Positions 46,285 through 59,373 of a stretch of DNA of 64,000 nucleotides are shown here, piece after piece. This DNA comes from Carallia brachiata (taxonomy: Eukaryota; Streptophyta; Magnoliopsida; Malpighiales; Rhizophoraceae): contig JADCRB010000017.1 of the NCBI GenBank assembly GCA_021464245.1, forward strand, positions 1,275,427 through 1,339,426, written 5' to 3'. The notes beneath the pieces were generated by a model. It did no database searches and was not told where the DNA came from. It saw only the letters and a list, made by a program, of their open reading frames with translations. A program made the position numbers and the translations under genes. Every line of letters starts with the position of its first letter. Position 1 is the first letter of the stretch.

Positions 46285-48558
46285 TTTTTTTTTTTTTGCA
46301 AAGGAAGCGAAAAAGAAAATAAAAATAAACTATCTAAGGAACATTACACTAGCTTTATCTGCATCTAGCAGAACACCCAAACCCAGAAACAACAGAGAGA
46401 ATAACACATGGGCCAGCAACATCTGCACCACCTTGCTTGGCCAACTAATCAGTACAAAAGTTTCCTTCTCGTAGCCTATGTGTCAATTGCAAATTCTATC
46501 TCCTGTCACAAAGGACTCGAATGTCAGCCAGTAAAGCAGCTAGAGGATGAAAAGAACCATTTGAGGAGATTAAATGTAGAGCTTCGAGCGAATCTGTTTA
46601 AAAAATAATCTGTCTGTAACCCAAATCTTAGGCCATTTCTAATCGTCTCCCAATGCCTAAAAGCTCAACAACCATATTAGTAGTCACACCGGAGCTATAA
46701 GTCCCCCACACCAAATTTAAGCCCATTTTCCTCAATAACTCGAAAACTTGTACGAGAAATAATTTATGTATCTATTATGCATAATTCAAGCTATTATACT
46801 ATATTGATAAGAAATATCATTTTTTTGTTATAAAATGGCTATTAGTAAGTTTAACAACAAATGACTATGTTCACAAACAATATTTGTGCTCAATGTAGTG
46901 CCCTATTAATGTAAGCAAGCCAATTGACATGATTGTTATGTTTAATATGGTAAATGTCTTCAACAAAGTATTGGACATTCTTGGTGCAATATTATATAAA
47001 TAAAATTTATACAAATTTTATTTATTTATTTTTTGACATTCAAAGTGCATAATAACTTAAATATTTCCAATTTTATCAACTTCCAATGATCATGATCCAA
47101 CATACTCTAAAAGATATTGTAATTTTTATATTTAAAATACTACAATCGATGTCCTTTAAATATTGTTTGAAGAATTAACAATCTCTAACCAATTTTTTCA
47201 AGCATGATTTGTTACATTATAACTAATTCTGTGCTTAAAAGACATAAGACATTTGCTTTATTGTATTTATTATAGGATTGTTTTATTGTATTTCCTTGTT
47301 GTTAAGAAATGAAAAGAATAATGTAACCTCTAAAAGTGGACTAAATGAGATCTTATTTAATGGTCAAACCTTTCAAGCTTTGTACTTTACTTTATTTCCT
47401 TGATGATTTTATAAATAGGATATGAATTAAAAATGTGACCTAAATAATTATAGTTATGTGAATGTTGTATGCTTAATTAAATATGAAAATACTAAAATAA
47501 GTTATTTTAATAAAATCACTGGATTACTTACATTTTATATTGATAGGAAAACCTAAGTACTTAGATTGCTGCAAATTAAATTTTGAAATGAAAAATATAA
47601 ACTAAAAACTAAAATTTAAAAAACTTAATTAAATTTAATATAGACTAAAATGAGCACAATTATACCACTACTATCATACTTATAACGAAAAAACATAAAT
47701 AATATGAAAAAATATAACTTATGTTGACAATTATTCTTTACGCATAAATTTTGGCAGATTAAAATTATTATAATTTTACTTTAAATAGTAGTTGTCCAAT
47801 GAAATGTGATAAATAGAGGAAATAAATGTAAATATTTAATAATTAAAAAATTATTCTGTGAAAAAAAAATCATAGAGATCGAAAGACTAATATTGAGAAA
47901 TAATAACACATCAATGGTTAGAATTTAAACTTCTATTCTAGAGGTCTTGAGTTCTAATTTTAATATAGAAAAATGTATGATTTATGGGAGTAGAGAGTTA
48001 CTTATATTTTATAACTCACAGTCCAATAAGTCTCTTAATGGACTAAAAAAAAGAAAAATAATGACCAAATCAATAAGATATATAGTATATAAGCTTTGAT
48101 TCAATTTTTTTAAATCATCATTATCTTAAAAAATTTGAAACAATATTAATTCTAACATGACTGTCAAAGTGATGACTAATTTGTTTCTTGAAAGACCAAA
48201 AAAAAAAGGGAGTAAACAATAGATATTTGCTTTATGTCTTGTTCATAGGCCTTTTTTTTTTTTTTGTATTTCCTACTTATTAAGAAATAAAAAAAGAGAA
48301 TAAAATTGATTAAAACATAAGACAATTTTGTACCTCGAAAATAGTGAGTAGTTAGATGTTAGTTATCAGTGAAGAGAGGACTTTTATCCAAGCTGGTGAA
48401 AGTGCTTTGCACTCGATTCCAATTACATTGTGTTTAGCACAATGGAGGAAGAGGGCGAGGGGGAGAGGAAAATTTAGAGAAAAGATATGATCCATGTATT
48501 TAGAAAATATTTTAAAAATAAAAGACTACTATTTGTTTTGTAAATTAAAGGATCATAA

Positions 48559-48593
<35 letters not shown>

Positions 48594-50500
48594 AGAGCTA
48601 TCTCTTGTATTCTTTTCATTCTCCGAATTTTTCCAACTTTTTGAGTTTTTTATTTATTTTTTTATATTTTAAAAATTTGGATTTAATTTGAATTTTCAAC
48701 TTTTTTTTTATTTTTCAAAATTTACACATTTTTTGAAGCTTTTTTTGAGGTGATTATTTTTCTTATTTTTTAAAAAATGCTTTATGAACAATGGCATCTG
48801 ACAGTTTCCCAATGTGGCTAACATGGCGGATGACTAGATGCTACGTCAGTCATGTCAACAAAGATTTAATGCAGAAGGCTCAAATTGTATCACAATGTAA
48901 CCATTGGGACCAATTCTAACACAAAATAAATAAATAAATAAATTGCAGGATCTGTAATTGAGAAAGTAAGTGAAGTGGGCCAAAATGAGATCTATGCCTA
49001 TAGTATTTCTATTATGAAAAATTGACATTCTTATAAATGTTATATATTTCTTTCTCTCACTTTCTACCTTATCTTAAACAAAAAATTTATAATTGTTCTC
49101 CTTTTATTACTCTTTCACAAATATAAAAGATGAATAAAAATTTTCCTCGTCTCTAATTTTTCCCTTTTCTAACTTTGTTATTTAAACAAAGTGTTAATGT
49201 GGGAGTTAAAAGGAAGTGGTGAGAATGCCACGAAAATTAACTCAATTGGTAAAATCTTCATCCATTTTCTATTTGAAAGGTTTGAATTTTAAGTTTTACT
49301 AGTATTTTTTTTAATGTCAATTCTTTTAAAAATCTTACGACTTTTCTTAATTTTAAACTGAAGTAACTTTTTATCACCTATACATTTAATCATAAAAAAG
49401 AAGAAGAAAGAATTGAACTCTTGGCATCCTCTTAAGCTAAAAAGCTTACTAACTGTTTGAGCCAGCTCAAATTTGCCATATCAGTCTAAATCGGTAGCCC
49501 TTATTCAATCACACAAACTAAAAGCATTGAAGAAAAATTTAACAAAGTTGACCACTAAAATTCACATTATTTGGATTCTCTCTCACTGGATTTGATCCCA
49601 CCCTTACCCAAAACAATCTACTCAATCTGACAAGAGCATTGAATGCATTTAATAAGAAATTTGTAATTCAGATTTACCAACAACAGAAAATAAATGATTG
49701 ATCATTTGTGAGAGACTACAATAATGGAATGGAGTAACTTGCCTTTGGTACGTTTGGTAACGTAACGTAACTGATATTAGGATAGAGGAGCCTTGAGCTG
49801 AGTAATATTTAAAAAATAATAAAAATAATAAAAGATATATAATTCTATGCGAAATTTTATGTAGTAATATTTAAAAAATAATAAAAATAATAATAAATAA
49901 ATATACATTTAATATAATTAAAATTTATAAAAAAATAAATAAATTATTAAATATTTTTATATTAACTGTATTCAATATCTGTGTCGTTGATAAAGAGACG
50001 CTGAAGTAACAGACTCCATAGTAGAGGAAGAGGAGATAGAGGAAGAGAGAGACGACGGGGGAGGTGGGCAGCGTCGAGGTAACTTTGACATGACATTGAC
50101 ATAACTTCCGCGCCCTCCTAGCAGCAACTTACGGCGACGAGGAAGTCAGCCTCTGGCGGGCCGCCCAATTGGCCAAACGCGCTTTTTGGATTTTCAATCT
50201 AAGCACTAACTAAATTTTTGTGCTCGAATTAGTATGCTAAATAACATGAGATTTATAATTTTTTAAAATAAAATTAATAATTATATGATTAAAAAATAAT
50301 TTTTAAATTTAATTAAAATTTTATTTTATTCAAAGTATTAATTAAAGAATAAAAATTAGTATTCTAATAATTTTTGTTCTAAGATTTATTTTGATTAAAA
50401 TGACGATTGATATTTTTAAAAAAATATTAATATTTTTAAAATACTTATTATTTTTATATTTTAAAAATATTAATTATTATTTTAAAAATAATAATTTAAT
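46285..50500. other. AT-rich intergenic DNA, no gene seen
   Basis: A T run at 46286-46300 followed by a less AT-rich stretch to about 46750 may be a reversed retroposon tail; its 66-codon frame (46408-46608) has no family I recognise. A CT microsatellite lies at about 48563-48590. 49800-49990 is almost pure A/T. 50030-50190 is GC-richer (includes GGCGGGCCGCCCAATTGG) and could be promoter-like, but no transcript start can be assigned. Confidence 0.35.
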
Positions 50501-50924
50501 TTTCGTCTGATATATTTTTCAAAACAAAAATGTTGGAACATGTAAGAACACCCAAAATATTAAAATTCAACAACTGCACAGTTTCTGTTTCAATCTCAAC
50601 CGTATTCATTCATTCATTCAAATCCCGAGACCAGGACTTTGTTGTTATATTTTGTGCCCCGCCGTCCCTGTTCCCCTGTCCCTGCAGTGTTTTCTGCTCT
50701 CTTTTATTATAAACAAACCAAAACCCCCCAATCTAAGTTCTCCCAACACCAAATCAGACGCTCTGCTCTTCTCTTCTCTTCTCCTTTCATACATATTTGA
50801 TTTGATTTGAATTTAGAAATCGAATTGGTTGATATCATAATCATCATCTGAATAGGAAAAGGAACTTATCAACCTCCATCCACCCGACCCCCACCCCAAT
50901 CCATCCATCGAACTCCAACAAACG

Positions 50925-53900
50925 ATGAAGAGTCGAGTGGGAGGAGGAGGAGGAGGAGGAGGAGGAGGTGGAGGAGGGACTTCAAGAATCTCTTTGAAAT
51001 GGGTTCCGTTTCTCTGTGCTTTTAGTTTTGTGCTTGGACTTCTCTTCTCCAACAGGTCCCCCCTCCCCCTTAACACCTACACCCACACACCCACACACAC
51101 ACGCACACACACATTCTAAACATAGTTTATAGTTTATGTTAGTTAGTTAGTTAGTTACTCTGTTTTTTTTTTTTGGTAATTCCCACAAGAAATCCAATTT
51201 GATCTCTCATGCGTACTTATGGGATTGTGAAATGGATGGTCGTTGGTTCTTCACTCGTAGGCTGTGGGTGCCGCCGGAATCCAACGGTCAGATCATGTCT
51301 CTGCGTCGACGGGAACAGGAGCTCCGAGTTGTGTCTGAAGATTCTGCTTCTTCTGCTTCAGCCACCACCATGAAGAGGAAGGTCTGTGTTTCACTTTCAT
51401 CATCCCATTCTCTCTTTCATTCTTTTAATGTAAATTTTCTTTTTTTTTGCGCCCTTTCTTTAGTCTTTGTTGTTTAGAATATAATATGGTGGGCTCTTAT
51501 GCAGAAACCTTCTCAAGATGGGGATGTCATGGACGAAGTGTTGAAAACCCACGAAGCCATTCAGTTAGCCTCTCTCTCTCTGTGACACTCTAAATTAGCA
51601 CAGCACCTTGCTAGTTTTGTATTTGTGGTTGTTAATTATGTTTACTTTGGGGATTTGCTAGATCTCTAGACAAGTCAATCGCAATGCTTCAAATGCAGTT
51701 GGCAGCATCTCGGAGCTCTCATGAGATGAGTTTAAATGACTCCTCTGCGTCCGTTTCAGCTCTTTCTGCTGAGGGCTCGACGAGGCAGAAGGTTTTCATT
51801 GTTATTGGGATTAATACTGCTTTTAGCAGTAGAAAGAGGCGTGATTCAGTGCGAGAGACTTGGATGCCACAAGGTTTTTCCTCAGTTTTTGATTGTCTCC
51901 TTTTTATTTATTTATTTTTTTTGTAGATGTTTTTACTAATTGTTCAAATGGCTGTTGCTCTTATTAGGGGAGAAGCTTCTCCAATTGGAGCGTGAGAAGG
52001 GAATTGTGATCCGGTTCATGATTGGTCATAGGTGAATTTCCCTTATTCTCTTTTCCCTTTTTTTTTTTTTTCTATTTTATGCAGTACTTTGTGCTGCTAT
52101 GAAGTTTTTTTTCAAGATATAGAGGAAAGTTGAGGAATTGTGTGTTTTTGCCATGTCTGTCTATTGGAAATGATTATACTTTGCAGAAGTTCTGAGGCAA
52201 TAATTCTAAGGTAGTGAGATTCAATTGACTGATGCCACTTTTTTCTTTGTTTCAAACATGGGGTCATTGGTCATTCAAGGATCTCTTCATCTTCCCAATT
52301 AAGGAGCTTTTTATTAAAATTATACATATTAGGGTTGTTAGTGCTGTGGAATTATTATCTTTGATCAAGTAGGAGATGCCGTGTTATGGTATTAGCATGT
52401 GAGCCCTCAAATACATTCATCCTAGGTTACATATTGTTAAGTTTGTCAATAGTATCATTTAGGGTGATGGATACATAGACAGGTACTATTGGTGGACCAA
52501 ATTTAGTACAAGACACAAGAACATCTGTGCTGTTGCAGCTTCCTGATTAGTTCTTCTCCCTGAGAATGTTCGCTTTGATGGATGCTCCTTTTAGCTTAAA
52601 TTCTTCCTCAATTAGATGCTTCCCAAGAGAAGCTTCCACAGCTGTCTTCTATGTCTAGCACATCTTATATTGTTAACACACTGGGCATGTGAAGGTGAAG
52701 CAGTTATAAGTTTGTTCTGTGTTTGCCTGAAATCTCCTTCCATCACATAATTAATTTAGTTGTCGCTAACATTTTCAGAATTTCATCTCTAGATTAAAGA
52801 ACTGGCAATATGAATGCATTTTTTTTTTTAATGAATGGATTTCTAATGACGTATAGGATAGTTCTTTCCATCATACTTGGAAAATGTTCTCCCATGATAG
52901 CTCCGTTCGTGTGCCATTAGTTGCATATTTTCTTTTAGCTGACACTCTTTGTGCAACTTGTGAGCTAAAAAATAAACTAATCTAGCATGCAATGAAAAGA
53001 ACTAAATTTAGAAGGCACGTGCTGCTTCTTTTTCTCTAGTTGTTTAATGAGAGTTGATGTCCTGTAGTGTCCATTCTGAGTGGCTATTTGGTAAAATCTG
53101 GTCAGAAAATTAATTCTCATTCTTTAGCCTAGCTTTTATTCTTTTATATTAGTTTGATCCTTTTAAATCTAGACAAGACTGTGTCCAAATCCTCCATCTT
53201 CATAATCCCAGGTCACACCCTGCTACCTCTTCACCTTCATCTTACTTGTTCTCTCTTTAATGTCTGTACATTGCTATGGAATTGCAGAATCTGGTGCTTT
53301 CAAGTTTTTTTAATTTGTGAATTGAGAGTAGTTGATCCTAGAATTGCAAAATTAAGATTTTGAGGTCAATGTAAATATTTATATTGTCCTTTTTATGATT
53401 TCAATTAAATTTGTTCCTTATGTATGCCATTGTAAAAATCTTTGTAAAACTAGGAGGGAGCTCATATCATTTGTATCTGTGTTAATCTTTTCAGTGCAAC
53501 GTCCAACAGCATCTTGGATAGAGCCATTGATTCAGAAGATAGTCAGCATAAGGACTTCCTTAGGCTGGTAAAATTGTGTACGCATGTTTGCTGTCTATGT
53601 GAGCATATAAGACATAATATGGTAAAATTGGTTCACCTTGTTCATATTTTGTAGGAACATGTGGAAGGATACCATGAATTGTCAGCGAAAACAAAAATGT
53701 TCTTTTCCACAGCAGTTGCAAAGTGGGATGCTGAATTCTATGTCAAGGTGGATGATGATGTCCATGTCAACCTGGGTAGGAACTGTGTCCAACAATACGT
53801 GATTCAAAATATTTCAATTAAACATATTGTGAATTGCATATTCCTTCCTCTTCTGCTTCAGGTATGCTAGCTGCTACTCTTGCTCGGCATCGTTCAAAGC

Positions 53901-55580
53901 CAAGAATGTACGTTGGTTGCATGAAGTCTGGTCCTGTTCTTTCTCAAAAGTAACCCTTCTGCTGACAAAATTACTGATATTCACTATCTTCTCAGATTAG
54001 TGCTATAAATTCATTCAAAATTTATTTATATTGTTTAGGAATGTCAAGTATCATGAACCAGAATATTGGAAATTTGGAGAGGAGGGGAATAAATATTTCC
54101 GACATGCTACTGGACAGATATATGCTATCTCAAAGGACCTTGCCACATACATCTCCATCAACCAGTAAGAATTTGGGTGCATTGAAGTCCATTGGCTTAA
54201 TTTTGCTAACTTATGTGCTGCCATATGTGCATGTGATCTTATAGTCCATCTATATACTATATGTATGTAACTAGTTCCAGCGGTGAATTGTTCTCAACAT
54301 GAGTAATTTATATGCATCATGCAAAAGAGTACGAGAGTACGTTTGGGAAGGTATTGCCGTTAGTGAAACCAACGGGATCAAGCAGGGAACCGAATAATTG
54401 GAGAATCAGCTCCGAACCCAATCAATTAATGAAGAGTGCAGGAATTGGAGGGAGAGGAAAAGAACAGAGACTAATCAATGGCACAGAGAGAAAGAGAGAA
54501 GTTGTTGGCTGTTAATTGTGAAAAATTTTACACAAATGACATACCCTTCTTCATCCATCCTCTTCTCTAGATATACATTGTTTGGGTGGTGCATCTTAAA
54601 ACTGAAAGTTAAATCTAATTACCACTGCTCGAAAAAACTGAAATACAACTTGTCTAAAAACTGAAGTGCAACTTCTCGGAAAACTAAATTACAACCACTC
54701 TAAAAACTGAAACATAACTTAAATTACAAACTGCTTTCATGGTCATAACCCTCTACGTGTCCTGTCTAGCAAGTCTACATATCAGAAGGAACCCCAAAGG
54801 AAGCGTCTATTCATTTTGTAATGATGCCAAACGATACTTAGACTAGTTTTTTGGTGTTTGTGCCTTGGTCCTTGTAGTTCAGAAAACTGGAATAGAGATA
54901 CTCGATGCGACATCCTTCAAAATTTTTGTGTTATCATGTTGTTCATATAATGGAGGTAGTGAGTTTTCTGTCTGCGCTGATTGTTACTGCAGGCCTATAC
55001 TGCATAAGTATGCTAATGAAGATGTTTCTCTTGGCTCCTGGTTTATTGGTCTTGAGGTAGAGCACATAGATGACCGTAACATGTGCTGCGGAACTCCACC
55101 AGGTACTGTTGTCAGGAATAATAAATATTTCTAAATTTTAAACCAGCAAAAATGTTTTAAAAATAGAAAAATAGGGAGGTTGCATCTTGGCAAAAAAATA
55201 ACAATGCACATGGTCAGGCATGTAGAGAAAACTAAAAAGTTGTTGATCATATTTAAGTAGATAATTCAAATTTACAAGTTGCGTTTGCAGGGGGGATTAT
55301 AAAGATCCAGATTTGTTGTCTACGTGGAAGAATTTAATACTAGATTGCCTCTTTTTAACTCTTCTTTTCCTCTTCTCTCTCACTTGGCTGTTGTTATTTT
55401 TGAAACTTGTGTATTTGCTCTGCCATTGTAGATTGTGAGTGGAAGGCGCAGGCAGGTAACGTATGCATCGCATCATTTGACTGGAGTTGCAGTGGAATCT
55501 GCAAATCAGTGGAAAACATTAAATTTGTTCATGAGAAATGTGGTGAAGGAGATGGAGCTGTGTGGAGTGCTTTATTTTAA
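50925..55580 (+). CDS. Beta-1,3-galactosyltransferase-like protein (GT31), 417 aa, 11 exons
   Basis: This predicted Golgi type II membrane enzyme transfers galactose in beta-1,3 linkage to glycans, by family knowledge. Exons: 50925-51055, 51261-51381, 51505-51563, 51662-51873, 51968-52031, 53495-53567, 53655-53775, 53862-53949, 54039-54164, 54993-55102, 55432-55580; all phases agree and the frame is intact. The N-terminus is MKSRV, then 13 glycines (residues 6-18), then a membrane anchor at about 26-42 ([17 protein letters not shown]). A DUF4094-like stem (about 45-125) has [19 protein letters not shown]. The catalytic domain has [19 protein letters not shown] and VRETW (167-171), the metal-binding DDD at 253-255 in [11 protein letters not shown], and NEDVSLGSW near 340. 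It ends [17 protein letters not shown]. It belongs with the plant B3GALT 1-8 group; which member cannot be said, and the acceptor is unknown. Confidence 0.93.
50940..50979 (+). repeat. In-frame GGA repeat coding 13 glycines in the galactosyltransferase
   Basis: A run of GGA codons with one GGT directly follows the first five codons, in the short cytosolic tail before the membrane anchor. Trinucleotide slippage would change the glycine count without a frameshift. Confidence 0.85.
51056..51120 (+). repeat. CA-type microsatellite in galactosyltransferase intron 1
   Basis: Interrupted CA/CCA repeats (CACACACCCACACACACACG-like) start a few bases after the donor site. This is a simple length-variable tract. 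Confidence 0.6.
52032..53494 (+). other. Galactosyltransferase intron 5 (1.46 kb)
   Basis: Intron between FMIGH|S and [16 protein letters not shown]-rich, no recognisable element, no coding signal. Confidence 0.6.
54165..54992 (+). other. Galactosyltransferase intron 9 (0.83 kb)
   Basis: Intron between YISIN|Q and [11 protein letters not shown]. The part near 54630-54720 repeats an AAAAACTGAAAT/ACAACTTCT-type motif several times (about 30-base spacing), a short degenerate tandem repeat. The 67-88 codon frames here are within the intron. Confidence 0.5.
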
Positions 55581-56240
55581 GTTAATTTCAAGGCATTTGT
55601 TAGGAAAACAACTATACTGAAATTAATAATCTGTCATCAGCAAGATTTTGGAAGGTACTTGAGAGTTAAAAGTGAAAATTGCATGTGGTTACCATGAAAA
55701 TTTTGCAATACAACATTCTTCAACCTCTTGAAAGTCCATGTAAAATTGTCAGAGGAAGACTTTGTGTCATGTTTTATACAGGAGCTTGAGTATTCATGAA
55801 TTTGAGAAGATTGCGTCGGAAGATGTTCAGGTTCACGGTATTGTTCAGGATTTTGTTTAGGGGGGTGGTCTATATAGCGGATTGTGTCTTTAGACTGGCG
55901 GTAGAAAAAAACTTTGTAAACCGCCCGGAGCGGAAAGGAGTTGAATGTGATACATGGGCGAGATAAATAGAATAACAATACTTGGTTCAGGGAACAAAAG
56001 GTGTTATTGCTTTCTGCCGCAGATTGCGTCATTTATTGTGGGTTGTTCAACCTTCAGTTATTTATGCCTAAGTTTGGTTCAACCTTCAGTTTTTATGCCT
56101 AAGTTTGATTATTATATTGCGTTGTCTTCTCCTGGGTAGGGACCCAGTTGAGACGAAGCATCCAATATGAATCGGAATATGTTGAAATGTCAAATTGGAT
56201 CGAAAACTGCATTTTGTGGTGTTAAAAGTGTTGAATTGTG
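55581..56240 (+). other. Galactosyltransferase 3' flank / probable 3' UTR
   Basis: Follows the TAA at 55578-55580. AT-rich, no domain recognised. The minus-strand 131-codon frame (55637-56032) has no protein-like features and is taken as chance. Confidence 0.35.
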
Positions 56241-56247
56241 CATTTAG

Positions 56248-56472
56248 CTACAATACTGCACTCCTGAACTGAGCTTTTCTACCCAAAGCCAAATGGGCTC
56301 GGTAGGCAGCTGTGGTGTTGTAAGATGGTCGCTTGCATCACGTAGCATAGTGTCAAAAGGAAAAGAAAGGCAAATCAAGCGTCTTAGAAAGACATTAAAA
56401 GAGCTTCGTGAGATGTTTGGAGCAAATGGTTTGTCTCTTCCTAAGCTTCGAGGCCTAGGGAACATCCCTTAA
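56248..56472 (+). pseudogene. Possible orphan exon or gene remnant with a basic helix
   Basis: An open frame of 75 codons including the stop runs 56248-56472, with an internal ATG at 56293 giving 59 residues. The last part, KERQIKRLRKTLKELREMF then GANGLSLPKLRGLGNIP and stop, has the look of a real basic amphipathic helix plus C-terminal tail. The same frame continues upstream of a single TAG (56245-56247) with protein-like text from 56179. I recognise no family and see no upstream exons. It could be a fragment of a duplicated gene or lie in the 3' UTR of the galactosyltransferase. A minus-strand frame over the same bases looks less protein-like. Confidence 0.3.
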
Positions 56473-57289
56473 CCAAGAACGAGGCCGTCTCTCAGTTATT
56501 TAAATGGAAAACGTTACGTAAGTACATAATAATTGTTATAAAATTAACATATAAGATTTGACTATTATATCCTGTATTGAATTTAATTAAAAAAATAAAT
56601 AAATTATTTAATTAATTACGTGTCTTTTACATATTATAAAGTACGTGACTGACTGTATAAGAATTTCTTATCTGGATTGGCTACTACGATAATTTTGACC
56701 TCTGCGTGGTTAATGGTTGACAATTTGAACTCGGACCAAACGGCCAGCACGTCCCCTCCAAAAGAATAAAATTAGGTAGAATCTGTTGACGGAAATCGTC
56801 AATAAAAAGCACAATATAGCCTCCACGACGACTTGTCGATTCTACTTTCCTCCAATGCAAAGAGGGGCCAAGGAAATTTGAGAAGAGAAAGGTTTCCGTG
56901 TGCCACGTTGGAACATGTACTCGAGTCATACGCTCTATTTGGTTTTAAAGAAAATTTTGTAAAATACAATAAGTAAAGAATAATAATTTTATCGTTTGTC
57001 AATAGTTTGGACAAGTTAAAAAATAATAAGAAACAAAAGGAACAAAAGATAACTATTTTTCTCGTGCGGTGAAAAAAAAATAGAGAAATTGAAAAATAAT
57101 GATTACAAAATGATGATTATACCTTTTTATAAAAATTAATTTATAATTTGAGTACATTTTTTTTTTCCTAAACCAAACATTTTTCTTTTTGAAATAGACA
57201 ACGTAAGTGCATCGTGTTTATCAAATCAAATTGTTTATCTAAGTAACTCAACTTGGTATTAAGAATCAATTGATTTTGTGGGTTTTGAC
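56473..57289. other. Intergenic stretch, no gene seen
   Basis: 56690-56940 is less AT-rich than its surroundings and open on the minus strand (81 codons), but no family is recognised and no splice partner is visible. Confidence 0.35.
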
Positions 57290-57670
57290 GGGTTATTATT
57301 GAGGTTGATTCTAAGCTGATACATCAGAAGCTTACCAAGGCTATTTGGGAGCAGCAGGATCTCTTTCATCCTATTATTGCTGAGTGTCGAAGGTTGATGA
57401 GTAGTTCTTAAACTTGTCACTTGCAACATGCGTTGGGGAAGTTAACTTTTGTACAAATTTCATTGATAATGTGAAGGTATCCTCTCATGCTTCTCTCCAA
57501 ATTTAGGAGAATTTCTGTTAGGTATTGAGAATTCCCTTCATACAAATTAAGTTAGAATGACAATTCTAAAAAGAGGCGACATCACATAATTTGTAGCTGA
57601 CCAAATTTTGGTTGTCTTTTCTTTTCTAATTGTTATTTTTCTCTTTGTTAATTCTCTTGTAAAAAAAAAA
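57290..57670 (+). mobile_element. 3' fragment of a LINE-like retroelement (RNase H-like end)
   Basis: One frame near 57303-57440 reads VDSKLIHQKLTKA, then FHPIIAECRRLMSSS, stop, TCHLQHALG. This is the pattern of the C-terminal RNase H part of plant LINEs (a DS pair, then LI..CR.L). It ends in a run of 11 A's at about 57660-57670 after CTTTGTTAATTCTCTTGT, as a 3' tail would. The rest of the element is missing, consistent with 5' truncation. Confidence 0.4.
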
Positions 57671-59340
57671 ATCAATTAATTTCACTCCCAAATGTCAAAT
57701 ACAACATTGCAATCTAGTATTTGCACCAAAAAAGGGCATTACAATGTATTGCTTGTTTTTTAACAGAAGGGCAGAGAAACAGTTTCCTGTATTTCAAAGT
57801 GGTTCCGTAAAAAAATCCATTTTATTTTCTACCCTACAATAAGACGATTGGACAATGACAAATGAGGACATAATACAGGTAAAATGGATTACAATTTTAT
57901 TACTGAACGTGAGAATCTAACGATATTCTGATGTGTCTTTTTTAATGTTATTTTGTATTTGAGTTTCGTATCTATACTCTGTCCTAGCAAATAATTGAGT
58001 GGCTATTGAGATTATTAAAGATTGTAATGCGGCGATGGATTTTAAGCTCGTTGATACAGTGGTTGGGTTTGGAAAATACTTATTTCAAATTCAGTGGTGC
58101 TCCAGTAGTGAATCCTTTTTATGGGAGAGGTCGAATAAGAATATCAATTGCTAAAAAATTGACCTCGGCATAGAGATTATATGATCGATATGTTTGTAAA
58201 ATGATTTTTTGTTGTTAAAAAAAATAGATTACAATTTTTGGAAAGTAATTACGGCAATGAGAGCAATCAAAAAAGCAAAATCTATACGAAAGACCAGACA
58301 AAAAATCAATTCGAAAATTTTTTGGTGGAATTCTTTGCTTTCTTTCTAATACTGGAGACACCAAATTATTTTTTTTTTCTAATTACCTTTTCATTCTCAT
58401 TAATTTCTTTCTTGCATTCTTTTAACGAAGTAAACAAATTGTTAAAAGTCATCGAATCATTTAATAGTGATACGGTCAAAATATCCAATGATGTTGAAAC
58501 TCATGCCAGGTGTCTGAATGAGTCCCAAAGTTATGGATCTTCTAAGTCTAGCTGCACGGTATAACTAAGCAATTCAACAACTTTTAAATTGAAGGCACTG
58601 AAAACGGAAAAAAATGATTATATTAAATTGATGATTAAAATATTTATTTTTCCAAATTTTAGTTAATGAAAAATTTAAATTTTTTTGTCGTTAAATAGTC
58701 AAACGATTTCAAAAAATAAAAAAGGCATATAATGGGAGTTTGTTTCCCCAATTTTTACTTAGAAATGAGAAATGAATAAATGATTTCCATTCTTAAAGTT
58801 TAGTAAAATAATTTTTATTCTTATTTCTTTATTTTTGAGAATGAGATTCTCTTATGTATGAGAATCATTATTCTTACTTTTAAGTATTTAATCATTTTTA
58901 TTCCCACATCTTCTCGCTCTCATCTATAAAATATCTTATAATAAAATATACAAATAAATCTCATCATAAATAAAATATTGACAATAATAATAATAATTAA
59001 TGATAATGATAATAAATGTTTATATATTATAATAAAATTAAATATTTCAAAACTTAGGATAATAATTAAATTATAAATAATAATATTATATATATTTTCA
59101 TAATAGTAATAATAACCATAAATAATAAAAGTATTGACATAACAATTTTAAAATTTTAATAATTATTTATTTATTGATAATGAAATATCTTTTGATCTTA
59201 TAATATCATTTCTGTTATAATAATATTAATATTTCTTTATTATTATTATTAATAAATTTTATGTCAATTTTTTATTTTATGTTTATGGTTACTATTGTAA
59301 AGTACCACAAATATAAAATAATAAAAAATTGACATAAAAT

Positions 59341-59373
<33 letters not shown>

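Noticed and set aside
50813..51076. Minus-strand frame with a run of 13 prolines
   Set aside because: It is the antisense of the GGA repeat and exon 1 of the galactosyltransferase.
58238..58564. 108-codon frame in AT-rich intergenic DNA
   Set aside because: Composition is Phe/Leu/Asn/Ser-rich as expected by chance, with no domain, splice support or neighbours.
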